Source: Panax quinquefolius
Taxonomy: Eukaryota > Streptophyta > Magnoliopsida > Apiales > Araliaceae
Length of the DNA stretch: 64,000 nucleotides
Direction: 5' to 3'
NCBI GenBank assembly: GCA_020205615.1
Contig: CM035160.1
Coordinates: 122,254,605 to 122,318,604, forward strand
Position 1 is the stretch's first letter. Each line of letters opens with the position of its first letter. Shown piece after piece: positions 22,881 through 33,930 of this stretch. The notes beneath the pieces are model-generated. The model was not told where the DNA came from. It did not search any database and saw only the letters and a list, made by a program, of their open reading frames with translations. Position numbers and translations under genes: made by a program.

Positions 22881-23053
22881 TTAGGGATATGATTTCAGAC
22901 TGAGATGTGAGACACGAACTAGGAGGGGAGAGACGGAGAATTCCTTAGCTAGTATGACCCACCTAAGTTTATTTGTTATTTAATTGGTCGATCAGAGTAT
23001 AGGGATAATATGTGATATATTAATTAACCCTTGTTTTGTGACAATGTTTGAAA

Positions 23054-24240
23054 ATGGCATATAAAAATGTTGAGATCAGCAATGAAGCACGTGAGACCGT
23101 TGAGTCACCAACGATCAATACCCAGAATAAGGTGCAACAGGAAGACAATAATCCTTAGGTAAACAATAACACCGATAAAATGGTGAACGATGGGATGTTC
23201 AGAGGCTTTATGCAAATCATGCAACATCAGGAGAGAGCGGTTTCTATTTAAAATGCAGGTGGAAACAATGGCAACCCACGTCTAGTCACTGCTAAGCAGT
23301 TCATGGAACTGGGACCACCAGAGTTTTTAGAAAGCTAGAACCACTTAAGGCGGAGACGTGGTTAAAGCAGATCACCAAGATATTTGATGTCTTGGGATGC
23401 TCCAAGGAGCAAAAGGTTCCCTTTGCCACCTTTATGTTGCGTGAAGAGGCATATTACTGGTGGGAATCTGTGACACGTACCCAGCCTGACGCACTCAAGA
23501 TGTCTTGGGAGAAGTCCCAAGAGCTATTCAACGACAAGTACTTTCCTGAAATTATTCGTCACATGAAGGAGGTGGAGTTTATCAAGTTGAAGCAAAACAA
23601 TATGACTGTGTCGCAGTACGAGGCTAAGTTTGCCTAGTTATCCCGATTGCATCCCATTTGGTCAATAATGAGGAGCAAATGACGCGAATGTTTCTAAGAG
23701 GTTTGAAACCTGAAATACATTAATACCTCATTTCTTATAAATTTTATTTCTATTCAGATGTTGGGAATAGGGCTCAGTTATTAGAGCGCGATAATGAGTC
23801 AGGCCAACCAAAAGGCAACGACCAACAACACGATAATAATCATACTGGTATCAACGACCATCAGAACAATGATAACCATCGTGGGGGAAATTATCATGCC
23901 AAGAATGGTAACCACTTCGGTGGTAATCATAGCCAAGATAATAGGAGTGAAAATTTCAAAAAGAGAAGGTTCAACAACGATGGAAAGACAACAACACCAA
24001 CACCCATTTTCAAGGAAGGAGAACGACCACTAATTGTATGCTTCAAATGCGGAGGGGAGGGACATATCAGTCCAAGTTGCACGATGAAGTCCAAAGCATG
24101 TTACAATTATAGAAAAGAAGGTCACCTAGCCCGATTTTATCGTGCACCAAAGTCAAGTCCAGCTGGGATGGTGGCACCAAAGGCGGATACGGATAAAACA
24201 AAGTCGGAGGTTTTATGAAGAGCATTTTTCGTGACTTCTC
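23054..24240 (+). pseudogene. Gag of A1 (broken)
   Basis: The ATG at 23054 corresponds to the gag start of A2 (52451). A clear gag core with FATFMLREEAYYWWESV and MTVSQYEAKFA lies at 23392-23637, in a different frame from the start. Several stops occur (for example near 23156 and at 23635). The nucleocapsid retains one intact CCHC knuckle, CFKCGGEGHISPSC (24039-24080). A second knuckle (about 24099-24141) has lost cysteines (CYNYRKEGHLARFY). The basic linker with repeated Asn and His codons resembles A2 and A3. It is not functional as read. Confidence 0.8.
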
Positions 24241-24660
24241 AAAAAGCGAGTAACCCAAACGAATTTAGCACGTGTTAGTTAATTATAAATTCTTGCAAAG
24301 TCTATACCTTATTAGATACCGGTTCTACCCATTCTTTTATCTCTCTTGCTTGCGCTCAACGTTTAAATTTGACCCCAGAGAAGTTAGACTTTGAATTATT
24401 GGTTGAAACTCCATTAGGAGAAACCTTCATTACCTCCACTGTTTATAAGTCTTATTTGATTCAAATCGACACTTTCACGTTACATGTCGATCTTATCTCT
24501 TTGAAAATACTTGCCTTTGATGTGATTTTAGGAATCGATTGGTTAACTACTCATCATGCTTTTCGTAAAGTTGTTAGCTTTCATATTCCTAACCAACCTG
24601 TTATGCAAATTCAAGCAACCAAACCACTAAAGTCAGTCATTGTCATATCAAGCCATAAGT
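24241..24660 (+). pseudogene. Aspartic protease region of A1 pol (broken)
   Basis: The translation shows LLDTGSTHSFIS with the catalytic DTG at 24315-24323, then LNLTPEKLDFELLVETPLG and VILGIDWL, as in A2. The protease would process the polyprotein. It ends in SHK followed by a stop at 24661, directly before a foreign 140-bp segment. Compared with A2, the sequence linking protease to RT is missing. Confidence 0.8.
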
Positions 24661-24667
24661 AAAGAGT

Positions 24668-24807
24668 CCCGAGCCTTTCACTGGTGACTTCCAAGTCTTG
24701 GAATACACCGAAGCCAGAATATTCGTAGGGGACGTCGTGAATAACGGTGACAAGTTGATAGGTATCAATGTGACGTACTATCCAAGTCTTGGATGAGAGT
24801 CACAGTT
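24668..24807 (+). other. 140-bp non-pol segment shared with A3
   Basis: This stretch replaces the protease-RT linker. A segment of the same 140-bp length and clearly the same origin is at 58265-58404 in A3, but at another pol position. It is absent from A2. One frame from 24671 stays open for 40 codons and contains KLIGINVTYYP; the A3 copy encodes a similar string when its shifts are followed. I do not recognise it. A captured host exon or a piece of another element are both possible. Confidence 0.7.
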
Positions 24808-25182
24808 TTGAATGATATTTCTATTATTAATAAATTTCCTGACGTATTCCCGAAGAACTTCATAGCCTACCACTAGAGCGTGAAATCAAATTTTGTATTG
24901 ACCCCAGTACAAAACCCATTTCTAAAACCCTCAAATATTTTTCTTCACCTAAAATGAACGTAACATATGCCAAAGATGTTGGCTCGAGCTATTGAAGATT
25001 ACGACTATACCATTCAATATCATTGTGGAAGAGCGAACGTGGTAGCTGACGCGTTGAGTAGAAGATCGGATGCCTTTACGAGTGCAATGTTGTTAACACC
25101 AAAACCCATTTCGTATAACGTACAAATGATGAAGATAAATTTAAAGACACTAGGGACCCATGTGAAGATAACGAATATATAA
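24808..25182 (+). pseudogene. RT N-terminal remnant fused to RNase H end (A1 pol, deleted)
   Basis: 24808-24960 encodes the start of RT, with LNDISIINKFPDVFP matching A2, but then runs out of frame. At about 24967 the sequence jumps to the C-terminal end of RNase H (DYDYTIQYHCGRANVVADAL), so the whole catalytic RT and most of RNase H are gone. From 24967 to the end of pol a single frame is maintained, with the first stop at 25180. This deletion makes A1 unable to copy itself. Confidence 0.8.
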
Positions 25183-26322
25183 GTGGAACCAACTTTAATC
25201 GATAAAGTTAAAGCTGCTCAAGCTACAGACCTGGAGCTGATGCGTATGAGGAAGAAAGTGCAAGAAGGTGCTATTTTAGAAGCAAGAATCGATGAAGAAG
25301 GAATACTTCTAGTCAACTCCAGACTTTGTGTTCCTAAAAATTCTGACTTGAAGTATAAAATCATGATAGAGGCGCACAACACACCATTTGCAATCCATCC
25401 CGGGAGTACAAAAATGTATCGTGATCTTCGACATACATTTTGGTGGAGCAATATGAAGAGAGAGATAGCGGGGTTTATCTCAAGGTGTCTAAATTGTCAA
25501 CGAGTCAAGGCGGAGCATCAAGTGCCAAAAGGTCCATTGCAACCACTTGAAATTCCATAATGGAAGTGGGAGCAAATTACCATGGATTTCGTTACGGGTC
25601 TTCCCAAGGTTTCTCAAGGCATATATGCGATTTGGGTCTTTATTGATAGATTGACAAAGTCTGCTCATTTCTTACCGATATGAGAAACTTATACACTTGA
25701 ACGTCTTGCTAGTATGTACATAAACGAGATCGTAAGATTGCATGGTATGCCAGTATCCATTATTTCTGATCGAGACCCAAGATTCACTTCAAGATTTTGG
25801 GTTAGTTTGCAAAAAGCTATGGGCACGAATTTACGATTTAGTTTGGCATATCATCCTCAAACGGACGGGTAGTTGGAAAGAACTATTCAAACTCTTGAAG
25901 ATTTATTAAGATTATGTGTCCTTGACTTCAAGGGAAGTTGAGACAAGTTCTTACCATTGGTGGAGTTTTCCTACAACAACAGTTATCAAACAAGTATTGG
26001 CATGGCTCCATTTGAGGCGTTGTATGGAAGAAAGTGTCGTTCTCCAGTATGCTGGGATGAGGTGGGTGAAGCAACATTGTTAGAACCGGAGTTGGTACGT
26101 ATGACTACGAAAAAGATTCAAACGGTCCGACAACGTATAAAAATCACACAAGATCGAAAAAAGAGTTATGTTGATCTTCATCGAAAGGACGTGGAATTCA
26201 ATATTGGAGATCATGTGTTGTTACGTGTTGCTCCATGGAAAGGAGTTACGAGATTTGAAAAGAGAGGAAAGCCCAATCCTTGATTCATTGGCCCATTTTT
26301 AATCCTCGGTCGAGTAGGAACT
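25183..26322 (+). pseudogene. Integrase of A1 (broken)
   Basis: The zinc-binding HHCC region is visible (H and H in HPGSTKMYRDLRHTF, C and C in RCLNCQRVKAEH). The catalytic core has Asp in [10 protein letters not shown], Asp in [14 protein letters not shown] and Glu in LERTIQTLEDLLR. The frame is unbroken except for stops at 25558, 25681, 25870, 25939 and 26281. At least four of these fit C-to-T or G-to-A changes of Arg, Gln, Trp or Arg codons. The enzyme would insert the cDNA into chromatin. Confidence 0.88.
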
Positions 26323-26661
26323 ATGGCCTATAGACTCGCCTTGCCGCCAAGTATGTCTCGTGTTCATAACGTTTTTTATATATCTATGTTACGTAAATAT
26401 GTGAAAGACCCGAACCATATTATTGAATTAGAACCAGAAGAGATAAAGGAAGATTTAACATATGAAGAGTTGCCTGTTAAAATCATGGATAAGAAGGATC
26501 ATATTCTACACTCCAAGGTTATACCTCAAGTCAAAGTTTTGTGGAGAAACCATGATGTGGAGGAAATGACCTGGGAGTTAGAATCTGAGATGAAGTCAAG
26601 ATATCCTCACCTCTTCGATATACCAGGTACATACCCTAATTTCAAGGACGAAATTTCATAA
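26323..26661 (+). pseudogene. Integrase C-terminus with chromodomain-like tail (A1)
   Basis: In the same frame as the integrase, about 112 residues carry AYRLALPPSMSRVHNVFYIS followed by the chromodomain-like block with VLWRNHDVEEMTWELESEM. This tail is typical of chromoviruses and would guide integration to heterochromatin through histone binding. It ends at a TAA just before the polypurine tract. The homologous A3 tail is at 58974-59306. Confidence 0.85.
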
Positions 26662-26672
26662 GAAGGGGAGGT
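26658..26672 (+). other. Polypurine tract of A1
   Basis: TAAGAAGGGGAGGT lies directly before the 3' LTR start TGTAAGACCCC (26673) and is the expected plus-strand primer. Confidence 0.85.
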
Positions 26673-27804
26673 TGTAAGACCCCAACTTCTATGAATAAAG
26701 AATAATTTTCTCGAATTTTATTTTTGAATATTATGGTGTGGATTTGATATAATGTTATAGTTGTGGGTAATATTTACAAATTTTGTAAAGTAAGCAAGTG
26801 GTTATATAATATTCGATTGGTCGGGGAATATTCGTTTTAACAGGGAATATTCGTACGATGGCACAATCATTGGTGGACTCCACAACAGAAGTATTGTCGT
26901 AGTTAGAAAACGACAGAATTATCTTTTTATAAAAATAACGGCGAAAGTTTTATCTTTAAAACTGTTGAACTACCCGGTAGTAAAAGTACAGTAATACGCG
27001 TGGTTGCATAGTAACACACAATATTGATTATTGATGCTTACGTGAGAAGTCACTTAGTTACACTCAATTATTGCTACGGTAATTGCTACATCATATCTCT
27101 CATATTATTGATTCAATTATTGTCACAGTATCATCTGCATAATATTTTATATTATTAAATAAATAATTGAAACGACAAAGTTATTCATATTATTATTTAC
27201 AATATTGACAATGTCTAGAAGTTCTGTCAAGGAGATGTTTGGTCACCTAATTGCGCGCCAATAAGGAGAAATCCTTATCGGAAAGCCCCCTCTTTTCTAG
27301 GAACGATCTGGTTGTTAAATATTGTGAATTATAATATTAATGATGAATAAGTTCGAGTTGATTAAAGATGAAATAGATAGTTCCATTATGTTGGAATTAT
27401 TAATGTTAGTGAAAATCAACATTTATTTCAATAATAATTGATGTCTGGAGGTTATGTTGACCAATCGATTGCTATTAATTCACATGATTATAACTATTTG
27501 TTCACATGTGTGTACTATTGATTCACATTCTTGTACTGTTAGGGGAGGTGGTGCAAGATTGATAATACTTGATGTAAGTTAAAAATGGAGGTATAGATGA
27601 AATGCTCATGATTATTTGTAAAGTTTACTATTGAAGGATTTACTAGTGGGGATGGTGCAAGTTTGATAATACTTGCAGAGACTAAATTAAAATGAAGAAA
27701 AGAGGAAGGTATTATACTATAATATTTCGAGCCCCAGCGTCGATTATCGAAACTATATTTTCCTATAAATAGTATTCATTTCTCACCAATTCATGTATAG
27801 AGCA
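26673..27804 (+). repeat. A1 3' LTR, part 1
   Basis: This matches the 5' LTR from its start to the region of the TATA box (TATAAATAG at 27763-27771). From about 27545 it deteriorates: short deletions appear, and a stretch near 27600-27640 looks like the Sirevirus LTR (ATGCTCATGATTATTTGTAA). About 200 bp of family A sequence expected before the Sirevirus junction is missing, because the LTR resumes at 40229 further downstream than it stopped. Confidence 0.85.
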
Positions 27805-29236
27805 GAGAGAGTCATAAGTTAATTTGATGTTTAAATGTAATCTCATGATTATTTGTAATAGTCCTTCAGGAATATATCAAGGACTTAGAGATAGATCAAA
27901 TTTGTTAGGTTGATCTAAGCTCTTAATGTATCGATCAAATGATTATAGATAGAGATCAAAGGCAAGGCAAAAGATGTAATAGATAGGCTTCGAGGATCGT
28001 AGTATCAAGTGTCAAGATTCGCCCAAGGCAAAATGTAGAGCTTGAGGATCGTGGTGTGTCTGCCTTGAAGGGCCTCTTTGGAAATCGTAGAGTGGTCCCA
28101 ACGTTTGCCGAGCCAACTCAGAGATCATAGTGTGCTCTTGGAAACGTAGAGTTTACAACTCAAGCAAGCAAAGATCGTAGTGTGCAAGTATTTAAGAGAA
28201 ATCGTAGTGCTCTCTGCTGATAGCATCAGACCAAGCACCAAGGCGACAAGTCACCATGATCTGAATCGTAGAGTATCATTTGCCTTGTGTCAAAAGCATC
28301 AAGCCTCACGTTTTGTGTGGAGATAAACTCCAACAAATGTGGAATGGTAACTAAACGTTGTAGTACTCACCAGTCCCAAAGGCATAAAAGATATCATTAG
28401 TATGCAACAAAGAAGCGTATTGAAGAAGCTAAGGAAAGTACCATTGGTAAGGGGAAAAACACCTTTTCAGGTGAGAAAGCAAGTCAAGTCAAGGCCGTAA
28501 TGCAATTGGTAGATGTGCGTAAAAGTTCCCATCAAAGTGTTGAAATGTCAAACGCATTTAATGCTTCAACGGATGGATCCAACGGATAGTTTTCAAGATC
28601 ACATATATGCAAATCAAGCAGATGAGAGAAGTATGCAAGCATTGAACAAAAATGTATAAGAACTCTCAACGCTTAACTCTACGTTCCGAGAAAGAAAAGC
28701 TTGCTCAACCACTACTCCGCTTTTTCAACAAGTGCTTAACAAAGAATCGAGTAGCAACCATCAAAGAACTCAACAACTACCAATCAATCAAGTAAGAGTT
28801 CCAAGTCCGAAGGACTTGAAGAGTTCTAAGTGAATTGTGAAGAACCAAGTCTCATTGGACTTGAAGAGTTCAAGAGTGAACTAAGAAGTTCTTAGATCAT
28901 CGGGTCTAGAAGGAATCTGAGTGATTCGTAAAAAGTGTAAAAGACATCCTTAGTGGATTTCCTACTCGAGGAGTAGAAAAGTGGACTAGGAGCTTTAAGT
29001 GCTCTAAACCACTTAAAACGACTGTGTCTATTACATTCTTGCTATAACTTCCATATCTGCCATAACTGCTATAACTGCCTCACTCTCATAAACTCACTAT
29101 CTTAAGGGAGATTAAAACTAATATTAATTGTGCTAAAGTTTTAATCATTATCTACTAACAAGATAAATCGAATTTTTTTTTAAATATCTATTCAACCCCC
29201 CCTTCTAGATAACTATTGTGCCTCCGTGAACTAACA
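27805..29236 (+). repeat. Sirevirus C 5' LTR
   Basis: From about 28100 onward it aligns closely with 39070-40228 and ends AACTAACA. The first 300 bp are damaged compared with 38748: the TGTTGGG start is missing and several blocks are shortened or shuffled. Multiple ATCGTAG motifs occur. Confidence 0.85.
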
Positions 29237-29238
29237 AT

Positions 29239-29250
29239 TGGTATCAAAGC
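29239..29250 (+). other. Primer-binding site of Sirevirus C
   Basis: TGGTATCAAAGC is one base from the initiator Met-tRNA complement TGGTATCAGAGC and lies two bases after the LTR. Confidence 0.88.
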
Positions 29251-29289
29251 AAGTTCTATTATACATCCTATAAAGCTTTAGTAGATCCA

Positions 29290-31395
29290 ATGGCACACTT
29301 GCCAAGCGAATCAATGACAGGAGGAGGCAGCAAGCCACCAATGTGCAACAAAGATAAATTTGCTAACTGGAAAATTCGGATGCAAGCATACATGGACTCA
29401 ATAGATGAAGATCTATTTTAGACCGTTCAAAATAGGCCTTATATTCTAACAAAGCTTGCACCAACTACAGACGATCCAAACAGAATACAAATTAAAGTCA
29501 AAGAAGAATGGATTGACAATGAGAAGAGAGCTGTCCAACTCGACAAGAAGGCCAAGAACATTTTGTTTCAATCCTTAAAAAAAGATCTTTTCGAGAACGT
29601 TGTCAACAACAAAACAACGAAGGAGGTTTGGGAAGCACTACTCATCATGCACGAAGGAACGGAAGAAGTAAAAGAAAACAAATAATCTCTCTTGACACAG
29701 CAGTATGAAATGTTTGCTCATGTTCAAGGAGAAAACGTCACTGCCACCTACGAGAGATTCAATGTACTGCTCAACTCTCTACGAGCCTATGGGAAGATCT
29801 ATCCAAACAAAGATCTAATCATAAAGTTCAAGAGAGCCGTACCAAGCAGGTGGGATGCCAAAACCACTGCTATTAGACAGTCAAAGAATCTTAATGAGAT
29901 GACAGTTCAACAGCTATATGGCAATCTTCTGACATACAAACTAGAGCTGACTCAACGAGCTAAAACCCTATCAGAAGGAAGAAAGAAGGATAAGGGTGTT
30001 GCTCTCAAAGCAACTGAAAGTACATTCAAGGTCAACACTGAGATTGACTCTGACTATGATGAAGACGATGATGAGGATCTTGCAATGCTGGTAAAAAGAT
30101 TTAGAAGGTTCATGCATCAAGGCAAAACCAGCAAGCCAAAGAAGGTCAACAACTATAGCAGCCAGGAGCAAATGAATGATCTATGCTACAACTACAAGAA
30201 GCCTGGCCATTTCATTGCCAACTACAACAAACATCTCAGAGAAGAACTAAAGAAGAAATCACATCCAAAGAAGGAATACAAAGGCAACAAAAGGCCTCAG
30301 AAGAGAGACAAAGGCCTGGTAGCTGGAGGATCGTGGAGTGATTCAGACAATGACTCCAATCCTGATTCTGGAGATGATGAAGAACCACAAATGGCTAATC
30401 TGTGCCTAATGGCCAAACATGCAAAGGACAAACTAAACTCCAACATACATGAAGTAAGTCTCGATGAGGTATTTGACTTCAACTCTCCTGATGTAGACAT
30501 TAATGATTTGAGAACTGCACTGCATGGCATAACAACTGATCTACATCAATACATGAAGTGGTTCAGAGTTCTGTCTAAGGATCATTCACTTCTTCAAGAG
30601 GAGAAAAAGAAAGTTCAAGAAGAGCTTGAAACAACTCTTCTAAGTACTAACCTTCTCTCCAAGCTTGAGGCTGAGAACGAGATCTTAAAATAGACTAATG
30701 AGCTCAATGCACAAAGAGAGTCTAATCTAACCTCTGAAATTGAGGAACTAGAAAAGACTATCTCTACATGGAACAAATCCTCATCATCCATGGACTCCCT
30801 GCTCTCTAGTCAGAGAAGTGCATTTGACAGAACAAGCTTAGGCTTTGGGGAATCCACTTCAGAGCCATGTGTGGAAAAGACAAAGGAAACTAGCACTAGT
30901 AATGCCTCAAGTTTTAGTAGAAGCATTACCTTTGTGAAATCCTCATAGAAGGAAGAACCAGCCCAACCTTGTTCTACTGTTTCCATCCATACTCCAAGGA
31001 GTAAAGGATCTCATGTTGACTTGGGCTTCAAAAAAGAGAAGAGTAACCCATCCTCCGCTCACCAACCTCTAAGGATCGTAGAGTTAAATAAAACCAACTC
31101 TACGAACCAACTGGGAAGGTACAGTAGAGGTAAGATGCACTCCTCACATTTCATGAGACCAAAGGACATGTGGAAGAAGGAAAATCAGTTTAACAGAAGA
31201 ATGACTAAAGAACCACAAAAATCCAAATGGAGAATGAACTCTCACACACACACATGCATGCATCATACTAAGTGTTTTGTGTGCAATAGAGTAGGTCACA
31301 TGGCTACAAGATGCTATTATAATTCCATGCATGTAAGAACCAATATCAAACAGATTTGGGTCCCCAAGGGTACTAACAAAATAGGACCCATGTAA
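29290..31395 (+). pseudogene. Gag of Sirevirus C (broken)
   Basis: A single frame runs from ATG 29290 to the stop at 31393, interrupted by stops at 29419, 29683, 30691 and 30946 but without any frameshift over 2.1 kb. The N-terminal two thirds is a copia-type gag core (NWKIRMQAYMDSI, KEVWEALL, YERFNVLLNSLRAYG). The first zinc knuckle (30184) reads CYNYKKPGH and has lost cysteines. The second, CFVCNRVGHMATRC (31273-31314), is intact. An acidic stretch (DSDYDEDDDED) and a Glu/Lys/Leu-rich possible coiled coil (about 30580-30760) lie between them. Gag packages the element RNA. The long C-terminal extension is in line with Sirevirus gag. Confidence 0.85.
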
Positions 31396-31429
31396 ATATG
31401 GGTACCAAAATGAAGGTTCAATGTTATGA

Positions 31430-31775
31430 CAGGAAAAGAGCTCCACGATCACAACCTGGTATCTGGACAGTGGATGCTCAAGACACATGACTGGGAACAA
31501 AGCCCTTCTGTCTAACTACATAGAGAAGGAGGGTCCCTCACCATCTTTGGAGACAACGGCTCGAAAAGACAAGAGGATATGGCTCACCGGTAATGGTGCA
31601 AGATCTTTCTTAGAAAGTGGCATATGTGGAAGGTCTCCAACACAACCTTCTAAGCATCAACCAACTCGCGACAAGGGTCATCAAGTAACATTCCTCAACA
31701 ACCAAAGGTCAAGTCGAGATTTGAAGACATCTATCAGAAAAGCTAACCAGGACAAGAGAAGGAAATGTCTACATA
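31430..31775 (+). pseudogene. Protease region of Sirevirus C (broken)
   Basis: WYLDSGCSRHMTG is encoded at 31457-31495, with the active-site DSG. This is the usual copia protease signature. After LLSNYIEKEG the frame is lost, and the remaining protease is scattered over frames up to the integrase. Confidence 0.78.
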
Positions 31776-32740
31776 GTGAATCTTGGACAACTAAGCTCAG
31801 ACGAGACAATATGCTTTCTGGCAAAAGCATCCGAAGAAATGAGTTTGCTATGGCATAGACGGTTGTCCCACTTAAACTTCAAAAGCATGTCCAAATTGGC
31901 ATCAAAAGATCTCGTTGCAGGCCTACCCAAGTTCAACTTTGTCAAAGAAAGGTCATGCAATGCCTGTCAGCTTGGAAAGCAAACCAGAAGCTCAATCAAG
32001 AGCAAAACTGCAAACTCAATTGACAAGCCCTTGCAGTTGCTTCACATGGATCTATTTGGGCCAATTCCAACAACAAGTCTTGGAGGGAAAAGGTACTCAC
32101 TAGTTATAGTCGACGACTACACCAGATTCACATGGGTATTCTTTTTAACCTCAAAGGATGAAACAAGCTCCCAACTGGTCAAGATGTTCAGGCTGATAAT
32201 GAGCGAGAAAGGAGAGAAAATCAAGGCCATAAGGAGTGATCACGGAAGAGAATTCAACTTCTCAGAAATTGACCAATTCTACACAAACAATGGTATCAGT
32301 CATAACTTCTCAGCTCCACGAACTCCTCAATAAAATGGAGTAGCTAAAAGAAAGAATAGAACTTTGATAGAGGCTTGAAGAACTCTACTAGCGCAGAAAT
32401 CATCTACTCAATACTTCAAGGCGTAAGTCATCAACACCGCATGCTACACGCAGAACAGATCACTGATACACTCTACGATCAAAAAGACACCCTACGAACT
32501 GTGGAAAGGAAGAAAACCAAGTGTCAGCTACTTTCATGTATTCGGCTGTGCATGCTACATTCTCAACAATGGAAAGTAGTACTTGACAAAATTTCAACCC
32601 AAGTCAGACGAATGAATCTTTCTTAAATATGCCACAGACAGTAAGGCCTACAGAGTATTCAACAAGAAGACGCTGAATGTTGAAGTCTCGATTCACATCA
32701 TCTTTGATGAAACAGACTTAGACAAAACAGTGCTTCAAGA
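31776..32740 (+). pseudogene. Integrase of Sirevirus C (broken)
   Basis: The GAG-pre-integrase motif LLWHRRLSHLNF and the CNACQLGKQ zinc-binding cysteines begin the domain. The core shows Asp in HMDLFGPIP and Asp in IRSDHGREF. The third catalytic residue is changed: the motif reads NGVAKRKNRT where copia integrases have Glu before the Arg-Lys, a single G-to-A change to Lys. A TAA at 32331 precedes it. Downstream blocks (FGCACYILNN, AYRVFNKKT) appear in other frames up to about 32740. Confidence 0.85.
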
Positions 32741-32977
32741 CACTACGACCGACAGTGCAGACACTACGAATGAAGTCGTCGAGCTCAACACTACGATCGA
32801 AGTGCTGCATAAAGAAATCATTGAGCAAGAAATGAGATCGTAGAGAGGCCTATGCAAGACAACGAACCTCCACACCGAGAAGAAGAAATAGATCTTGAAG
32901 ATTTAAGACAAGAAGGTATCGTGACGTATGTCCCAACCGAAATAGATGGGCAAGAGATCACACTCAAGATCTAATCA
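32741..32977 (+). other. Integrase-RT spacer of Sirevirus C
   Basis: This is Asp/Glu/Thr-rich in broken frames, as expected for the variable linker. It contains CTACGATCG and ATCGTAG motifs (about 32790 and 32840). Confidence 0.6.
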
Positions 32978-33930
32978 TTGGAGATCCGAAAAGCAAGAGT
33001 CAAAACAAGAGCCGCCACCCGTAATGAATGCTTTTACCTAAGCTTCCTCATCACAAATGGAACCAAAGAAGATAGAGGATGCTATGAAAGACTCCAAATG
33101 GATAGAAGCCATGCAGAAGAACTCAACCAATTTGAAAGAAGCAAAGTATGGAGATCGGTACCAAGACCAAAGAGTCATCCCGTCATCGGAACCAAATGGG
33201 TCTTCGTAAACAAGATGGATGAAGATGGAGTAATAACCAGAACAAGGCAAGATTAGTGGCCAAGGGCTACTCTCAGGAAGAAGGCATTGACTACGATGAG
33301 ACATTTGCACCTGTTGCCAGACTAGAAGCCATCAGAATCTTTCTTGCCTTTGTTGCTCACATGAAGTTCAAGGTCTTCCAGATGGATGTCAAAAGTGCAT
33401 TCCTAAATGGAGAACTTCAAGAAGAAGTCTATGTAGAACAACCTCTAGGTTTCATCAATCCATCTCTTTCTAATTATGTTTACAGATTAGACAAAGCCTT
33501 ATATGGTCTTAAACAAGCACCTAGAACATGGTATGAAACACTGACTAACTTCCTTATTAAAAATGGATTCACTAGAGGTAGAGTAGATACCACATTATTC
33601 CTTAGAAAGCATAAAGACAAAGTCTTATTGGTTCAAATATATGTTGATGATATTATTTTTGGTTCTACTGATGAAAAGCTATGTAAGAGATTCTCCAAGC
33701 TTATGCAGAGAAAATTTGAAATGAGCATGATGGGTGAGTCAACTTCTTCCTCGACTACAAGTAAAGCATCGATGAAGGAATATTCATAAACCAAGCCAAG
33801 TACATCAAAGATTTACTTAAGAAGTATGGCATGGAATCAACTTCTCCCATGAAAACCCCCAAATTGCTCCCGCAACAACCAAGCTCGACAAAGATGAAAA
33901 TGGTAAAAGTATTGATATAACTCAATACAC
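32978..33930 (+). pseudogene. Reverse transcriptase of Sirevirus C (broken)
   Basis: The RT starts with WIEAMQKNSTNL-like sequence near 33100. The main part is an open frame 33256-33789 with [48 protein letters not shown] and the catalytic YVDD (33640-33651). Near 33740 the frame shifts: the GELNFFLG-type motif is replaced by an out-of-frame Ser/Thr run, and the thumb (NQAKYIKDLLKKYGMES) continues in another frame from about 33790. The enzyme would copy element RNA into DNA. The active-site residues are intact but the protein cannot be made whole. Confidence 0.88.

Noticed and set aside
30297..30530. Minus-strand frames opposite Sirevirus gag
   Set aside because: They are shadows of the gag frame on the other strand.
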